Source: an uncultured Alphaproteobacteria bacterium (GTDB taxonomy: Bacteria; Pseudomonadota; Alphaproteobacteria; HIMB59; GCA-002718135). Taken from it: a stretch of 64,000 nucleotides of DNA. Numbering within the stretch: position 1 is the first letter of the stretch; each line of letters opens with the position of its first letter. Positions 19,780 through 31,490 of this stretch are shown one piece after another. The stretch spans positions 26,192 through 90,191 of the forward strand of contig CACDIK010000002.1 of assembly GCA_902553005.1 (NCBI GenBank). The letters are read 5' to 3'. The notes under the pieces were generated by a model. That model ran no database searches and was not told the DNA's origin. It worked only from the letters and a program-made list of their open reading frames with translations. Both the position numbers and the translations under genes were made by a program.

Positions 19780-20350
19780 ATATATAAATTATTTGTGTAT
19801 TATAATTTTTTTAAATTTTTCTAACAGCGTTGATGCAAATACTAAAACTAAGATTCTAGATTATTTAAATTCTCTTCAATATTTTTCTGCATCATTTATT
19901 CAAAATGATAATGAAACCTTAAGTGAAGGGATGGTTTACATTGGGGATAAAAGAGTAAGAGCTGAATATTTATCACCTTCAAAAATTTTAATAGTTTTAG
20001 ATGAGGATAAGGCTATGTATTATAATTATGAATTAGAAGAAGATGAGTTTTTTAATCCCAAAAACACAAATGCTTGGTTCTTTTATGATATTTTTAGAAA
20101 TCCAAATTTTTTTGAAGATAGTAAAATAAAAATTAAAAATAAAGAAATAATACTTGAAAAAAGTGGTTTTAATAATCAAGAAACAAAATATTTAATAAAT
20201 GTTTATTTTGAAAATAATCCAATGATATTAAGAAAAATAGAGGTTTTCATAAATGATGAATTCCTTCAAATATCTATTTTTAATCATAGTTATAATGAAG
20301 ATTTTGATAAAGATTTTTTTAAATTGATAAACCCAAGCCTTCTTGGTTAA
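19763..20350 (+). CDS. lolA: Outer-membrane lipoprotein carrier protein LolA
   Basis: Signal peptide; LQYFSASFIQNDNETLSEGMVYIGDKRVRAEYLSPSKILIVLD; start trimmed to the internal ATG. Confidence 0.75.
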   Translation: MFLKSKYINYLCIIIFLNFSNSVDANTKTKILDYLNSLQYFSASFIQNDNETLSEGMVYIGDKRVRAEYLSPSKILIVLDEDKAMYYNYELEEDEFFNPKNTNAWFFYDIFRNPNFFEDSKIKIKNKEIILEKSGFNNQETKYLINVYFENNPMILRKIEVFINDEFLQISIFNHSYNEDFDKDFFKLINPSLLG

Positions 20351-20943
20351 ATTGTTATTAACAATTTATCATTTTTTGATTGTATTTTGATAACTGTGTT
20401 TATTTGATTCATTTTTTTTCTTATTCTTGTAAGGTGACTATCAAGTGAGTTTGTTTGTATTGTACTCTTGATGTTTAAAATATTTTCTTGAATAAAATTT
20501 TTTGTGCCTTCTTTTTCATAAATTAAATAACTTAAAATTTCTGATTCTAATTTAGTTAAGTAGCAGAAAGAATTATTATTTATATTTGTCATTTTCTCGT
20601 TAATAATAGTAATATCGTGAAATATAATTTTTATATTTTCTAAAAAATTTTTAGTTATAGTTTTTATCTGGTTAATTGATATTGGTGTTTTTATTAATTG
20701 GTTATTAATTTTCATACTTTCATTTTCTATATTTGATAATATTAGAAAGTTCCCTTTTAATTTTTTAAAATCAAATGGTTTTGTTCTTTTATCATTATTT
20801 AAGATTATAATATTTATATTATTGTTTTCGATATAATTTTGAGTTTCACTGAGACTCATAAAATATAACTCATAATCAGAAAATAACTCGCTCAAGAAAA
20901 AATTAATTTTTTTATCTGAAAATATATTTATTTTATTTTTCAA
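20347..20943 (-). CDS. Degenerate response-regulator-like protein with winged-helix DNA-binding domain
   Basis: LTKLESEILSYLIYEKEG...DSHLTRIRKKMNQI resembles OmpR/PhoB wHTH; receiver-like N-terminus. Confidence 0.6.
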   Translation of the reverse strand: MKNKINIFSDKKINFFLSELFSDYELYFMSLSETQNYIENNNINIIILNNDKRTKPFDFKKLKGNFLILSNIENESMKINNQLIKTPISINQIKTITKNFLENIKIIFHDITIINEKMTNINNNSFCYLTKLESEILSYLIYEKEGTKNFIQENILNIKSTIQTNSLDSHLTRIRKKMNQINTVIKIQSKNDKLLITI

Positions 20944-21578
20944 TTTCTTTTACCAAACAGAATTGTTCCAAGTCTTATATAGGCTGGTTTAAAAGGGAGT
21001 GCTTCTTTATAGTCTCCACTCATGCCTATACTAAGTTTACTAATACTATTTTCTTTTGCTAAGTTTTGAAGTTGTTTAAAATGATATTTTGGATCATCTG
21101 CTATGGGGGGTATACACATAAGCCCTTGTATATTTAAATTAATTTCATTTTTTAAGAAGAAAAGAAAGTCTTTAGTATCTTCAGGAAAAATTCCACTCTT
21201 GGATTTTTCTCTTCCAGTATTTATTTGAACGAAAAACTTTTTATCTTTTAACAAATACTGGTGTTTAGAAAATTCCTTTGCAATTTTTTCTCTATCTACG
21301 GTGTGAAAAACATCAAACAATGATAGAGCATCCTTTACTTTGTTTGATTGTAAGGGGCCTGTTAGGTGTAATTCAATTTTTGGATTGTCTTTTTTTATAT
21401 TTACAAATTTGTTTTTTGCTTCTTGAACTCTGTTTTCTCCAAAAATGTGTACACCCTCTTTTATAGCCTCAATAACGCTCTCTAGTGGGTGGTTTTTAGA
21501 AATTGCAACAATTTTCCCTGTTTTGCTGTGTTTTTCTAATATTTCCCTAATTTCATTGAATTTTTCTATATTAAACAT
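20940..21578 (-). CDS. YggS/PLPBP family pyridoxal phosphate homeostasis protein
   Basis: IVAISKNHPLESVIEAIKEGVHIFGENRVQEAKNK; HLTGPLQSNKVKDAL; LSIGMSGDYKEAL; IRLGTILFG; start trimmed to internal ATG. Confidence 0.9.
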   Translation of the reverse strand: MFNIEKFNEIREILEKHSKTGKIVAISKNHPLESVIEAIKEGVHIFGENRVQEAKNKFVNIKKDNPKIELHLTGPLQSNKVKDALSLFDVFHTVDREKIAKEFSKHQYLLKDKKFFVQINTGREKSKSGIFPEDTKDFLFFLKNEINLNIQGLMCIPPIADDPKYHFKQLQNLAKENSISKLSIGMSGDYKEALPFKPAYIRLGTILFGKRN

Positions 21579-21699
21579 AAAAATAGATGTTGTAAAAAAA
21601 CAACATAATTTAAAAAAATATAATAAATCATTATGCTTTTTTTGAACTTTATTCAATTTTTAAATAATAGGATCTTCAATACAAGTTTGTTTCTTGTAT

Positions 21700-21717
21700 T
21701 TAATGAATATTCATTAA
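21700..21717. promoter_or_regulatory. 18-bp perfect palindrome TTAATGAATATTCATTAA upstream of the porin gene
   Basis: Read directly; immediately follows inverted repeat AATACAAG-N7-CTTGTATT (21678-21700). Confidence 0.55.
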
Positions 21718-21733
21718 CTCAAAAGGAGTAATT

Positions 21734-22777
21734 ATGAAAAAAGAACTATTATTGGGAACTGCTCTAGTTTCTACGCTTGGCGCTGCTTCAGTTGCTGAAG
21801 CTGTAACAGCTACTATGAGCGGTAATCACCAAACTGGTATTGAGTTTGATTCACCAAATGGTGGAACTGACACAAATTCTCAGACTCAAGACAACAACTT
21901 TACTGTGTCATTATCAGAAACTACTGATGGCGGTATGACTATTTCTTCAAGCTTTATGCTTATGAATGAAAATGCTGCTGCTGGTGATTTAGATGCTGGT
22001 TTCACTTTAGCATTTACTGATGGATCTAAGCTTGATGTAATTAATGCTGGTAACGCATCTGGTACACATGACATTTCTATCCCAGGTTCAGCTGGTGCAG
22101 AAGGTGTAACAACTGCAACTACTAACTCAGCAGAAACTGGTTTAGATTTTGCAACTGGTGCATCTAAACAAGGTATTGAGTATCACACAGCTTCTGATTT
22201 CTTAGCTGATGGACTAAAAATGTCTTTCTCAGCTTCAACAGATGGTGGTGAAACTGCTGGTACAACTTACAGAATTGACGGTCACGTTGCGATTGGTGCT
22301 ACTTATGTAACTGATCTTGGTGACAGCGCTGTAACAATTGGTGCTGGTTGGTCTGAAGTAGACGGATCAAAAACTAGTACTTCTGCATCAAATGACACTG
22401 GTGGTTTCCATGTTGGTCTAAGTGCTGTAACTGGTGACTTAACTGTTGCTGTTGGTTTTGCTGATGGTAACAAAGTTGGTACTGGTATCAAAGGCGCAAA
22501 AGAAATGAGTGCTGATGTTGTAAAAGCTGGTATTAAATATGTATCTGGTGATCTAACATTTAATGTTGGTATTGCTTCAGGTGATTCAAAAGATAATACT
22601 ATTGGTTCTATCTCTGGATCTGATGATTCAAAAGATGTAACTTCAGCTAGTGTTTCTTATGCTGTAGCTGCTGGTGTAACTGCACTTCTTGGTTATACCT
22701 CTGTAGAAGCAAGTGATGAAGGTGCTTCATCAACTGATGGATCAGCTTGGTACATCGGTGCTAATATGGCATTTTAA
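21734..22777 (+). CDS. Outer-membrane porin-like beta-barrel protein
   Basis: Signal peptide MKKELLLGTALVSTLGAASVAEA; Gly/Asp/Thr-rich alternating strands; C-terminal AWYIGANMAF ending in F; strong RBS aaaggag. Confidence 0.75.
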   Translation: MKKELLLGTALVSTLGAASVAEAVTATMSGNHQTGIEFDSPNGGTDTNSQTQDNNFTVSLSETTDGGMTISSSFMLMNENAAAGDLDAGFTLAFTDGSKLDVINAGNASGTHDISIPGSAGAEGVTTATTNSAETGLDFATGASKQGIEYHTASDFLADGLKMSFSASTDGGETAGTTYRIDGHVAIGATYVTDLGDSAVTIGAGWSEVDGSKTSTSASNDTGGFHVGLSAVTGDLTVAVGFADGNKVGTGIKGAKEMSADVVKAGIKYVSGDLTFNVGIASGDSKDNTIGSISGSDDSKDVTSASVSYAVAAGVTALLGYTSVEASDEGASSTDGSAWYIGANMAF

Positions 22778-22797
22778 TTAAAGATTTTATATCTTAT

Positions 22798-22830
22798 AAA
22801 ACGGCACTTTAACGAGTGCCGTTTTTTTTA
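22798..22830 (+). terminator. Rho-independent terminator of the porin gene
   Basis: aaaACGGCACT-ttaacg-AGTGCCGTtttttt. Confidence 0.9.
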
Positions 22831-22868
22831 TATTTTACATTTAGTCGACTATACAATAATTATATTAA

Positions 22869-23477
22869 ATGATTTTAACCCGATTAATTATCTCTTTTTT
22901 GTTACTTTTTATCTTTTCTTGTAACAGTAATAAGAGCGATGAGGAAATGGATGAGTTGTGGTCAAAAGCGCAAACAACTGGTGAGATAGTAAATAGATCT
23001 GGGACAAAATTTAATACAGCTACAAATAAAGAGTTAGCAATAAGAGACGCTGAAACCAGACTTCAATCAGGTGGTGGTTTGTTTGGGAAGGGCGGTATGT
23101 CCTTGGGTGGTATTATGGGAGGAAATAATCAAGAACAAAACATGTCAGAGGGGATGATTGCAATGTCAGTAAATCCGTTTCTTTGGAGAGCTGCATTAGA
23201 AACTATTGATTTTATGCCTCTTAGCTCAGCTGATCAAATTGGAGGCACAATTATTACCGACTGGTATTCTACAACAAGCAATGAGAAAGAGCGTTGCAAA
23301 CTTAATATTTTTATTACAGGTTTAAATCTTAAAACAGAGAATCTTAGGGTGGTATCTTTTTGTCAAGAATTTAAAAACCCTACTTGGATAAACAAAGAAA
23401 CAGAGAAGGAAAATAATATTAAGATAGAAAACGCAATATTGAATAAAGCAAAAAAATTAAAACTACAATCAAGTTAA
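22869..23477 (+). CDS. DUF3576-like lipoprotein
   Basis: Lipobox LLFIFSCNS; WRAALETIDFMPLSSADQIGGTIITDWYS; directly upstream of leuS. Confidence 0.75.
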   Translation: MILTRLIISFLLLFIFSCNSNKSDEEMDELWSKAQTTGEIVNRSGTKFNTATNKELAIRDAETRLQSGGGLFGKGGMSLGGIMGGNNQEQNMSEGMIAMSVNPFLWRAALETIDFMPLSSADQIGGTIITDWYSTTSNEKERCKLNIFITGLNLKTENLRVVSFCQEFKNPTWINKETEKENNIKIENAILNKAKKLKLQSS

Positions 23478-23480
23478 AAA

Positions 23481-25994
23481 GTGTCATCGCGATACAATCA
23501 TAAAGTAGTTGAAAAAAAGTGGCAGGATATTTGGTCAAAAAATAAAATTTTTCAGACTTCGCGAGATGAAAAGAGAGAGAAATTTTATGTTTTAGAAATG
23601 TTCCCATACCCTTCAGGTAAAATACATATGGGCCATGTAAGAAACTACACACTAGGAGATGTGATTGCGAGATACAAAAAAATGAAGGGTTATAATGTAT
23701 TACACCCAATGGGTTGGGATGCATTTGGTCTTCCTGCAGAAAATGCAGCTTTAACTGAAAAAAAACATCCTGAAAGCTGGACATATCAAAATATCAAAAC
23801 AATGAAAGAGCAGCTTTTAAAAATGGGGTTATCTCTTGATTGGCAAAGAGAAATTGCAACATGTCATCCAGAATATTACAAACATGAACAGAAATTTTTT
23901 ATTGATATGTTTAAAGCCGGTCTTGCTTATAAAAAAGAGGCTGAGGTCAATTGGGATCCTGTAGACAAAACTGTGTTAGCCAATGAACAAGTTATTGATG
24001 GTAGAGGTTGGAGATCAGGGGCTGTTGTTGAAAAGAAAAAATTATCACAATGGTTTTTAAAAATAAGTAAATATTCTGATGAGCTCTTGCAAAATCTTGA
24101 TAATTTAGAAAACTGGCCAAACAAAGTAAAAATAATGCAATCTAATTGGATTGGTAAATCAATAGGGGCAGAAATAGACTTTCATGTTTCAGAAAGTGAA
24201 ACAAAAATTAAAATATTTACAACGAGACCAGACACTATTTATGGAGCAACTTTTTTAGCTGTTTCAAGTGAACATGAGTTAGTAACTAAAATTTCAAAAA
24301 ATAATAGTGGTTTAGAAAAATTTATTAAGGATTGTGAAAATATAAACCCTGATAAAGTTAAAAAAGGTTTTGATACTAGTTTATTTGCAGACCATCCATT
24401 TATAGAAGGTAAAAAACTTCCAATTTTTGTCGCTAATTTTGTGCTTAAAGAATATGGGTTGGGTGCAATTTTTGGTTGCCCTGCACATGATCAACGAGAT
24501 CTTGATTTTGCAAGAGAATATAATCTTGATGTAATACCGGTTGTTAAACCAGCTAATATTGTTGAAAATAATTTCAAAATCACAACTGAGGCTTTTACTG
24601 ATGAAGGTACAATGATTAATTCACCTTCAATAAATGGATTAAGCATAAATGATGCTAAAGATAAGATTATTGAACATATTGAGAAGAAAAAAATTGGAAG
24701 AAGAAAAATAAACTTTAAGTTGAGAGATTGGGGGATTTCACGTCAAAGATTTTGGGGTTGTCCAATTCCGATAATTTATAGAGAGGATGGAGAGATTTTG
24801 GCTGTTGAAGACTCTGAGTTGCCTGTAAAACTTCCAGAAATAAAAAAATTTACTGAATCGTCCAGTGCGCTAAACAATATCTCTGAATGGAAAGAAACTG
24901 TTTGTCCTAAAACAGGTTTAAAGGCTAAAAGAGAGACAGATACGTTTGATACTTTTTTTGAATCTTCTTGGTATTATTTTCGCTATTGTAATGCAAGATT
25001 GGAAAAGCCTTTTGACAAAAAAGATATAGATTATTGGTTGCCTGTTGATCAGTATATCGGTGGTATTGAACACGCTATATTGCATCTTCTTTATTCAAGA
25101 TTTTTTACAAAAGCATTAAGGGACCTGAATTATTTTAATTTAGATGAACCGTTTAAGGGTTTGTTTACACAAGGAATGGTAACCCACATTACTTACAAGA
25201 ATAAAAATGGGGTTTGGTTAGAGCCAAAGGACGTTGAAATAGTAAATGGTGCTTTTAGAGATAAAAATGGTCAAGAAGTTACAACTGGGAAAATTGAAAA
25301 AATGAGTAAATCTAAAAAAAATGTTGTTGATCCAAACGACATTATTAGTTCTTATGGGGCAGATACAGCTAGGTGGTTTATGTTATCTGATAGTCCACCA
25401 GAAAGAGATTTGCAATGGACTGATACTGGTATAGCAGCATCTTTTAAATTTATTAATAAATTATATGAATTGGTTGAGAGGTATAAAAAACACCAATCAA
25501 ATAATGATCAAAATTCTAAAGATATAAATGAATTAAAAATTATCATTAATGAGGTTGCAGAAAATATAGAAACGTTTCAATTCAATAAATCAGTTGCAAA
25601 AATTTACGAATTTGTAAACATTCTTAATGATGCATTATTAAGAAAAAAATTGTCACAAAAAAACTTTAAATGGTCTTTGGAAAAATTATCAATTATATTA
25701 CAGCCGTTTGTGCCCCATATAAGTGAAGAGATATGGTCAAGCCTTGGAAACCAAACCTTATGTATTAATCAAGCCTGGCCCTTAGAAGATGTAATGAGAA
25801 AATCAGAAATAAAGATTGCCGTACAAATAAATGGTAAAACCAAAGAAATAATTGAAATTGATGACAAGTTTTCTAAAGAAAAAGTTTTAGAAACTGTAAA
25901 GCTTAATGATAAGATTAAAAAAAATTTATTAGGTAAAAATATTGTGCGGGAGATCTATGTTCCTGGTAAGATTGTAAACTTGGTTATCAAATGA
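23481..25994 (+). CDS. leuS: Leucyl-tRNA synthetase
   Basis: [22 protein letters not shown] (HIGH-type), [12 protein letters not shown] (KMSKS). Confidence 0.97.
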   Translation: MSSRYNHKVVEKKWQDIWSKNKIFQTSRDEKREKFYVLEMFPYPSGKIHMGHVRNYTLGDVIARYKKMKGYNVLHPMGWDAFGLPAENAALTEKKHPESWTYQNIKTMKEQLLKMGLSLDWQREIATCHPEYYKHEQKFFIDMFKAGLAYKKEAEVNWDPVDKTVLANEQVIDGRGWRSGAVVEKKKLSQWFLKISKYSDELLQNLDNLENWPNKVKIMQSNWIGKSIGAEIDFHVSESETKIKIFTTRPDTIYGATFLAVSSEHELVTKISKNNSGLEKFIKDCENINPDKVKKGFDTSLFADHPFIEGKKLPIFVANFVLKEYGLGAIFGCPAHDQRDLDFAREYNLDVIPVVKPANIVENNFKITTEAFTDEGTMINSPSINGLSINDAKDKIIEHIEKKKIGRRKINFKLRDWGISRQRFWGCPIPIIYREDGEILAVEDSELPVKLPEIKKFTESSSALNNISEWKETVCPKTGLKAKRETDTFDTFFESSWYYFRYCNARLEKPFDKKDIDYWLPVDQYIGGIEHAILHLLYSRFFTKALRDLNYFNLDEPFKGLFTQGMVTHITYKNKNGVWLEPKDVEIVNGAFRDKNGQEVTTGKIEKMSKSKKNVVDPNDIISSYGADTARWFMLSDSPPERDLQWTDTGIAASFKFINKLYELVERYKKHQSNNDQNSKDINELKIIINEVAENIETFQFNKSVAKIYEFVNILNDALLRKKLSQKNFKWSLEKLSIILQPFVPHISEEIWSSLGNQTLCINQAWPLEDVMRKSEIKIAVQINGKTKEIIEIDDKFSKEKVLETVKLNDKIKKNLLGKNIVREIYVPGKIVNLVIK

Positions 25995-26479
25995 AAAAGT
26001 TTTTTTTTATTACTTTTTTTATATTTATTATATCATGTGGTGAAGTTGAATTTGTTTACAAAGAAGATAAAAATCTCATAAATCCATTGTATGGAAAAAC
26101 TGAAGTTAATACCTCAGGTTATAATATAAATTTTATAAATTCATACTTACCAATGTTTTTTGGAAAGAATAAAGATGATCATTTCAATCTATCGATTAAA
26201 ATTGAGCAAAATAAAACAAAAAGTTCTGTTGAAACTAATCAGGCTGCGTCTAAAATAAGATATGAACTTAAATTTATTTATATCTTAGTATTAAATGAAA
26301 AAAATTGTGTTACTTTTAATAAAGAATCAATATCTTATTTTTCAATAATTCCTAAGTCTGCGGGTTATAATTATGGTACCGACTCATCTTTAGATAAAAA
26401 ATATCAGTTGGCTATAACAGAAAACTTAAATCGATTTGTTTCTTTAATAACTGATAAAGACTTAAATAATTGTTTATGA
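25991..26479 (+). CDS. LptE-like LPS-assembly lipoprotein
   Basis: Lipobox [10 protein letters not shown]; position between leuS and holA. Confidence 0.55.
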   Translation: MKKFFFITFFIFIISCGEVEFVYKEDKNLINPLYGKTEVNTSGYNINFINSYLPMFFGKNKDDHFNLSIKIEQNKTKSSVETNQAASKIRYELKFIYILVLNEKNCVTFNKESISYFSIIPKSAGYNYGTDSSLDKKYQLAITENLNRFVSLITDKDLNNCL

Positions 26480-27414
26480 AAATCAATTCAATAAACATAC
26501 TTATAAACCAAAAATCTGTTCTTAATAAAAAATTTTATTTTATAAGTGGGAATGAAAAAACTCTTATGGAAAAAATAAAAACAATAATTGTTGAAAGTTT
26601 TAAAGAAAAAGAAAATGTTCAAATTAAAAATATAGATAATATTAATGATTTTGTTGATGAAATTGGGCTTTTTGGAGATAAAAGTATTTACATTGTAAAT
26701 GGAAATAAGGGAATAGATGAAGAGACTTTGGATAATCTGAGGTCATCGGAAAATCATTTTATTTTTTTTCAGGAAAATTCACAGAAAATTAAAAAAATAA
26801 AAAATTTATTTAGTGTTGATAAAGACTCTTACCTAATTGACTGCTATGAATTAGACAAAGATTCAAAAATAAAAATTTTAAATGAATTTTTACGAGTAAA
26901 CAAATTAGAAATCTCTCAAGATATTTATTGGTTCTTAATTGATAAATTAGACAGCAAATATATCTTCTTTGAAAAAAATTTAAATAAAGTACTGGAATTA
27001 GACCAGAAAGACATAATATTAGATAAAATTAAAAAAATATTGACTGTTGATGAATCTGGTAAAGAAAGAATTTTCTTCAATTTATTTGAAAAAAATAAGA
27101 AGATTATAGGACTTTATAGAGATAAAATTATAAATAACTCAGATGTAAACGAGCTTTATTATTATTGTAAAATTTTCTGCCAACTTATCATAGATTGTAA
27201 TAGTGAAGATGAATATATAAAAAAAATTCCAATATATTTATTTAAAGAAAAAAACTATTTAATTGATATTTATAGAAAATATAATTCTAAAAAGAAAAAA
27301 ATGCTTTTAAAATTACTTTCATCAACCGAAAGTGTTTTGCGAAAAGAAAGTGGTTTATCTTTGACTCTTGGTCTTCGTTTTCTTTTGAATATTAAAAAAA
27401 TTACTATTTCTTAA
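26476..27414 (+). CDS. holA: DNA polymerase III delta subunit
   Basis: FYFISGNEKTLMEKIKTII, FGDKSIYIVNG; leuS-lptE-holA order. Confidence 0.75.
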   Translation: MKINSINILINQKSVLNKKFYFISGNEKTLMEKIKTIIVESFKEKENVQIKNIDNINDFVDEIGLFGDKSIYIVNGNKGIDEETLDNLRSSENHFIFFQENSQKIKKIKNLFSVDKDSYLIDCYELDKDSKIKILNEFLRVNKLEISQDIYWFLIDKLDSKYIFFEKNLNKVLELDQKDIILDKIKKILTVDESGKERIFFNLFEKNKKIIGLYRDKIINNSDVNELYYYCKIFCQLIIDCNSEDEYIKKIPIYLFKEKNYLIDIYRKYNSKKKKMLLKLLSSTESVLRKESGLSLTLGLRFLLNIKKITIS

Positions 27415-28243
27415 GTCTTTTCATTAAATCATCTAATTGATTTAAATCAGAGTAATAAAGAGTTAGTGAGCCAGATGAGCCATTCTCATTAAATTGAATA
27501 GATGTTTTTAGACCTATTTTGTCTGAAAGCTCCTTTTCAAGATCGGTTATATTTGGGTCTTTTGAAATTTTTTTAGTTTTATTTTTTTTAAATTGAGATG
27601 TTATTTTTTCTATCTGTCTTACGCTAAGTTTTTTCTCAATTATTTCTTTTGCCTTATTAATAGCATCGGGTACACCAATAAGAGCTCTCGCGTGGCCCAT
27701 TGATAAATCACCATTTATTACCATTTGTTGTATTTTTATATCAAGCTCTAAAAGTCGTAAAATATTTGAAACGTGGCTTGCACTTTTACCAATTAGTTTA
27801 GCGAGGTTTTCATTATTGATATCTTTAATATCAATTAATCCTTTGTAGGCATTAGCCTCTTCAATAACATTTAAATCTTCTCTTTGAATGTTTTCAATTA
27901 AGGCTGCTTCTAGAACATTAATGTCATCAAGATTTTTAATGACACATTCTACTTCATGCATTCCATTTAATTGACAAGCCCTCCATCTTCTTTCTCCCGC
28001 AATAATCTGGTATTGATCATCTTTTATTGGCTTTATGATTATAGGTTGAATTAATCCTTGGTTTTTAATTGAAGAGGAAAGCTCTTTAAGATCTTCATCT
28101 TTAAAGTTTTTTCTTGGTTGAGAAGGATTAGGGATTATTTGAGATATATTAATTTTTTGAATCCCGTTGCCGCTGTTAGAATTATTATTTGTAGTTGATA
28201 AAAGAGCTCCTAGGCCCATTCCTAGTTTGTTTTCTTTATTCAT
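27404..28243 (-). CDS. parB: Chromosome partitioning protein ParB
   Basis: LGMGLGALLS, IIPNPSQPRKNF, IIAGERRWRACQ, ENIQREDLNVIEEA, HVSNILRLL, GHARALIG. Confidence 0.96.
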   Translation of the reverse strand: MNKENKLGMGLGALLSTTNNNSNSGNGIQKINISQIIPNPSQPRKNFKDEDLKELSSSIKNQGLIQPIIIKPIKDDQYQIIAGERRWRACQLNGMHEVECVIKNLDDINVLEAALIENIQREDLNVIEEANAYKGLIDIKDINNENLAKLIGKSASHVSNILRLLELDIKIQQMVINGDLSMGHARALIGVPDAINKAKEIIEKKLSVRQIEKITSQFKKNKTKKISKDPNITDLEKELSDKIGLKTSIQFNENGSSGSLTLYYSDLNQLDDLMKRLKK

Positions 28244-29009
28244 GGTTTTTATTTTGATTTAAAATTACTTCTTTTGCAAGCTCTATATAAGCCAAAGAAC
28301 CTGCGGCTTGTGTATCATATATTAATGCTGGTTTTCCATGGCTGGGAGCCTCAGATATTTTTACATTTCTTGGAATTGTTGTTTTATAGACTTGATCACC
28401 AAAATGATGTCTTACATCTTTCTCAACTAAAGAACTTAATGAATTTCTTTTATCCAACATTGTTAATAGTATTCCTTCGATTTGAAGATCATTATTATAG
28501 TTTTTTTGTATTAATTTGATTGTTTGCATCAAAGCTGAAAGACCCTCTAGAGCAAAAAACTCTGATTGAAGAGGAATTAGTGTAGTGTCTGATGCTACTA
28601 ATGAGTTAATAGTTAGCAAACCAAGTGCTGGTGGGCAGTCTACAAAAATAAAGTCAAAATTATCAATTTCAGCAAATATTGATTTAAATACATACTCTCT
28701 GTTTTCAAAATTTGTCAACTCTACCTCCGCTGCAGCCAAATCTGTGTTAGCTCCAATTATTTTGAGACCAGGAATTAATGTTTCTTTTATTCCTTCTGTA
28801 AGAAGTTTCTTTTCATGAATCATTTCATAGATCGATGGTTTTCTTTCATCATAAGAAAGTCCTAATCCTGTACTAGCATTACCTTGTGGGTCAGCATCGA
28901 TGATTAAAACATTTTTTTTCACTGCAGCTAATGAAGTAGCTAGGTTTATTGTGGTTGTGGTTTTGCCAACACCGCCTTTTTGGTTGGATATAGAAATAAT
29001 TTTTTTCAC
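28236..29009 (-). CDS. parA: Chromosome partitioning ATPase ParA
   Basis: SISNQKGGVGKTTTTINLATSLA, VLIIDADPQGNASTGLG. Confidence 0.96.
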   Translation of the reverse strand: MKKIISISNQKGGVGKTTTTINLATSLAAVKKNVLIIDADPQGNASTGLGLSYDERKPSIYEMIHEKKLLTEGIKETLIPGLKIIGANTDLAAAEVELTNFENREYVFKSIFAEIDNFDFIFVDCPPALGLLTINSLVASDTTLIPLQSEFFALEGLSALMQTIKLIQKNYNNDLQIEGILLTMLDKRNSLSSLVEKDVRHHFGDQVYKTTIPRNVKISEAPSHGKPALIYDTQAAGSLAYIELAKEVILNQNKNHE

Positions 29010-29611
29010 AGTTTTTTATATTTTTTTATTTTTAATACATAACCATCACCCTCACTTTGACTTGGAAAAAGATCGTATTCAAAGCTAAAGGATTTTTTTG
29101 CATCTTGTATTTCTTTCTTAACATTTCTTCCTTTTAGAAAAAGAAGTGATGTATTTTTTTTACTAAAAAACCGTGAATAATCTAATAGTTTTAATAGTGG
29201 AGCGAAGGCTCTGCAGATAATAAAGTCAAATTTTTGATTTTTGATTTTCTCTACCCTTGTGCAAATAGTTTTAACTCCTAAATTCTGTTCGTGTGCAAAT
29301 TCTTTAATAAAGTTTATTTTTTTTATTTTAGAGTCTATTAATAATATGTTTGTATACCCAAAAATATATAAGATCACGCCTGGTAAACCTGCACCAGTGC
29401 CAAAGTCTATTATTGAAGCATTTTTTTTCAAAATAAACTCAGATAATTGCAATGAATCATTAATGTGTCTATCCCATGCAATATTAATTGTGGAAGGCCC
29501 TACTAAATTATGTATTTGGTTACTTTTTTCTAACTTCAGTATGTAGTTATCTATTAAATCAATTTGCTTTCTACTAAGATTATATTTTTTTATTACAGAG
29601 CTTTTATCCAA
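29006..29611 (-). CDS. rsmG: 16S rRNA (guanine527-N7)-methyltransferase
   Basis: RHINDSLQL, IIDFGTGAGLPGVIL, ICRAFAPLLKLL. Confidence 0.93.
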   Translation of the reverse strand: MDKSSVIKKYNLSRKQIDLIDNYILKLEKSNQIHNLVGPSTINIAWDRHINDSLQLSEFILKKNASIIDFGTGAGLPGVILYIFGYTNILLIDSKIKKINFIKEFAHEQNLGVKTICTRVEKIKNQKFDFIICRAFAPLLKLLDYSRFFSKKNTSLLFLKGRNVKKEIQDAKKSFSFEYDLFPSQSEGDGYVLKIKKYKKL

Positions 29612-29612
29612 A

Positions 29613-31490
29613 TTATGCTGCTTTTTTATTTTTATTTTTTTTAATGTATCTGAGCAAGGCTATAGTGGCTGCTGGTGTTACGCCTGATATCCTTGAAGCA
29701 GCACCAAGTGTTGGTGGCTTAATTTTTGATAATTTTTCAACTATCTCATTAGATAAACTTCCGACTAATTTATAATTAGTTGATTTAGGGATTTTTAAAT
29801 TTTCTTCCTTTTCAAAATCTTGTATATCCATTCTTTGTCTATCAAGATAACCGGCATATTTAGCCTCTATTTCTATTTGCTCCATTACATCATCCTCTAG
29901 GTCATTTAACTCCGGAAGTATTTTTTTAAGCTTATGGGTTGTAATATTAGAAAAGGACAAGAGGTCTATAATATTTCTTTTTTTTCCATCTTTGTTTATT
30001 TTTATGCCTTTTTTAAGGAGTGCGTCTGGTGAAAATTTTTGATTTTTAACAAACTTAAAACCCGCATTTATTCTTATAGATTTTTTTTCGAATTTTCTTT
30101 GCCTATCTATATCAACACAACCGATATCAATTCCTAGAGGCGTAAGTCTCAAATCTGCATTATCAGCCCGAAGTAAAAGTCTGTATTCAGACCTTGAAGT
30201 AAACATTCTATATGGCTCTTTAGTTCCTTTTGTAACCAAATCATCTATTAAAACACCTATATATCCAGAAGATCTGGGTATTATAAATTCTTTATTAGAT
30301 GTTGTTTTAAGCGATGCATTTATTCCAGCCATTATACCTTGTGCAGCTGCTTCTTCGTATCCAGTTGTTCCATTTATCTGTCCTGCAAAAAATAAATTTT
30401 TAATTTTTTTAGTTTCAAGAGTGTGTGTTAGTTCTTGTGGATCAACAAAATCATATTCAATAGCATAAGCGGGTTGTGTAATTGTAACATTTTCTAAACC
30501 TTTAATCGTTTTAACAAATTGCTCTTGAATTTCAGTTGGAAGTGAAGAGGATATTCCGTTTGGATATATTAGATCACTATCTAATCCTTCTGGCTCAAGA
30601 AATATCTGATGTGATGACTTATTTTTAAATTTATGAATTTTGTCTTCAATAGATGGGCAATACCTAGCCCCCATTGATTGTATCTCACCTGAGTACATAG
30701 GTGATAGGTTAAGGTTTTGAGCAATTATTTCGTGAGTGTTTTTATTAGTATGGGTAATAAAACAAGATATTTGAGGAATGTGGATATCTCTGTTGATAAA
30801 AGAAAATGGAATAAGCTTTTTATCTGGGTGTTGTTTGTTTAAGTCATTGAAATTTATGGTTTTTTTAAGTAATCTTGGGGGTGTTCCTGTCTTTAACCTG
30901 CCTATTGAAAACTTTAACTCTTTAAGCCTTTTTGCAAGCTTTATTGAGGGTTTATCTCCAACCCTTCCTGCTTCTTGCTTCTCAGATCCTATTCTTATTA
31001 ATCCTTGTAAGAAAGTACCTGTGGTTAAAACTACAGATTTGGAGAATATTTTTTTGTTGTCATCTAAAACAACACCCATCACGCTATTGTTTGAAACAAT
31101 TAAGTCTTCAACTGATCCTTCGATAATTTGAAGGTTTTTTTGGTCAGATACGAGTTCATTTATAGCATTTTTATATAAAATTCGGTCTGTTTGGGCCCTT
31201 GGACCCCTTACAGCAGCGCCTCTACTGGAGTTTAACATCCTAAATTGTATACATGATCTATCTGTGGCTTTAGCCATTATTCCATCTAAAGCATCTATTT
31301 CCTTTACAAGATGACCTTTTCCAAGGCCTCCAATTGCAGGATTGCAAGACATTTCTCCTATTTTTTCAATTTTATGAGTTATTAGGGCTGTTTTTGATCC
31401 GGTTCTTGCAGATGAGCATGCTGCTTCTACGCCCGCATGCCCTCCACCAATCACAATTACATCAAATTTATTGTCCATGTTTATTTTCAC
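29613..31490 (-). CDS. mnmG: tRNA uridine-5-carboxymethylaminomethyl synthesis protein MnmG
   Basis: [50 protein letters not shown]. Confidence 0.97.
   Translation of the reverse strand: MKINMDNKFDVIVIGGGHAGVEAACSSARTGSKTALITHKIEKIGEMSCNPAIGGLGKGHLVKEIDALDGIMAKATDRSCIQFRMLNSSRGAAVRGPRAQTDRILYKNAINELVSDQKNLQIIEGSVEDLIVSNNSVMGVVLDDNKKIFSKSVVLTTGTFLQGLIRIGSEKQEAGRVGDKPSIKLAKRLKELKFSIGRLKTGTPPRLLKKTINFNDLNKQHPDKKLIPFSFINRDIHIPQISCFITHTNKNTHEIIAQNLNLSPMYSGEIQSMGARYCPSIEDKIHKFKNKSSHQIFLEPEGLDSDLIYPNGISSSLPTEIQEQFVKTIKGLENVTITQPAYAIEYDFVDPQELTHTLETKKIKNLFFAGQINGTTGYEEAAAQGIMAGINASLKTTSNKEFIIPRSSGYIGVLIDDLVTKGTKEPYRMFTSRSEYRLLLRADNADLRLTPLGIDIGCVDIDRQRKFEKKSIRINAGFKFVKNQKFSPDALLKKGIKINKDGKKRNIIDLLSFSNITTHKLKKILPELNDLEDDVMEQIEIEAKYAGYLDRQRMDIQDFEKEENLKIPKSTNYKLVGSLSNEIVEKLSKIKPPTLGAASRISGVTPAATIALLRYIKKNKNKKAA

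Noticed and set aside
23419-23784. 121-aa minus-strand ORF over the leuS start
   Set aside because: Fully antisense to the leuS N-terminus; sequence looks like a reverse complement of coding DNA.
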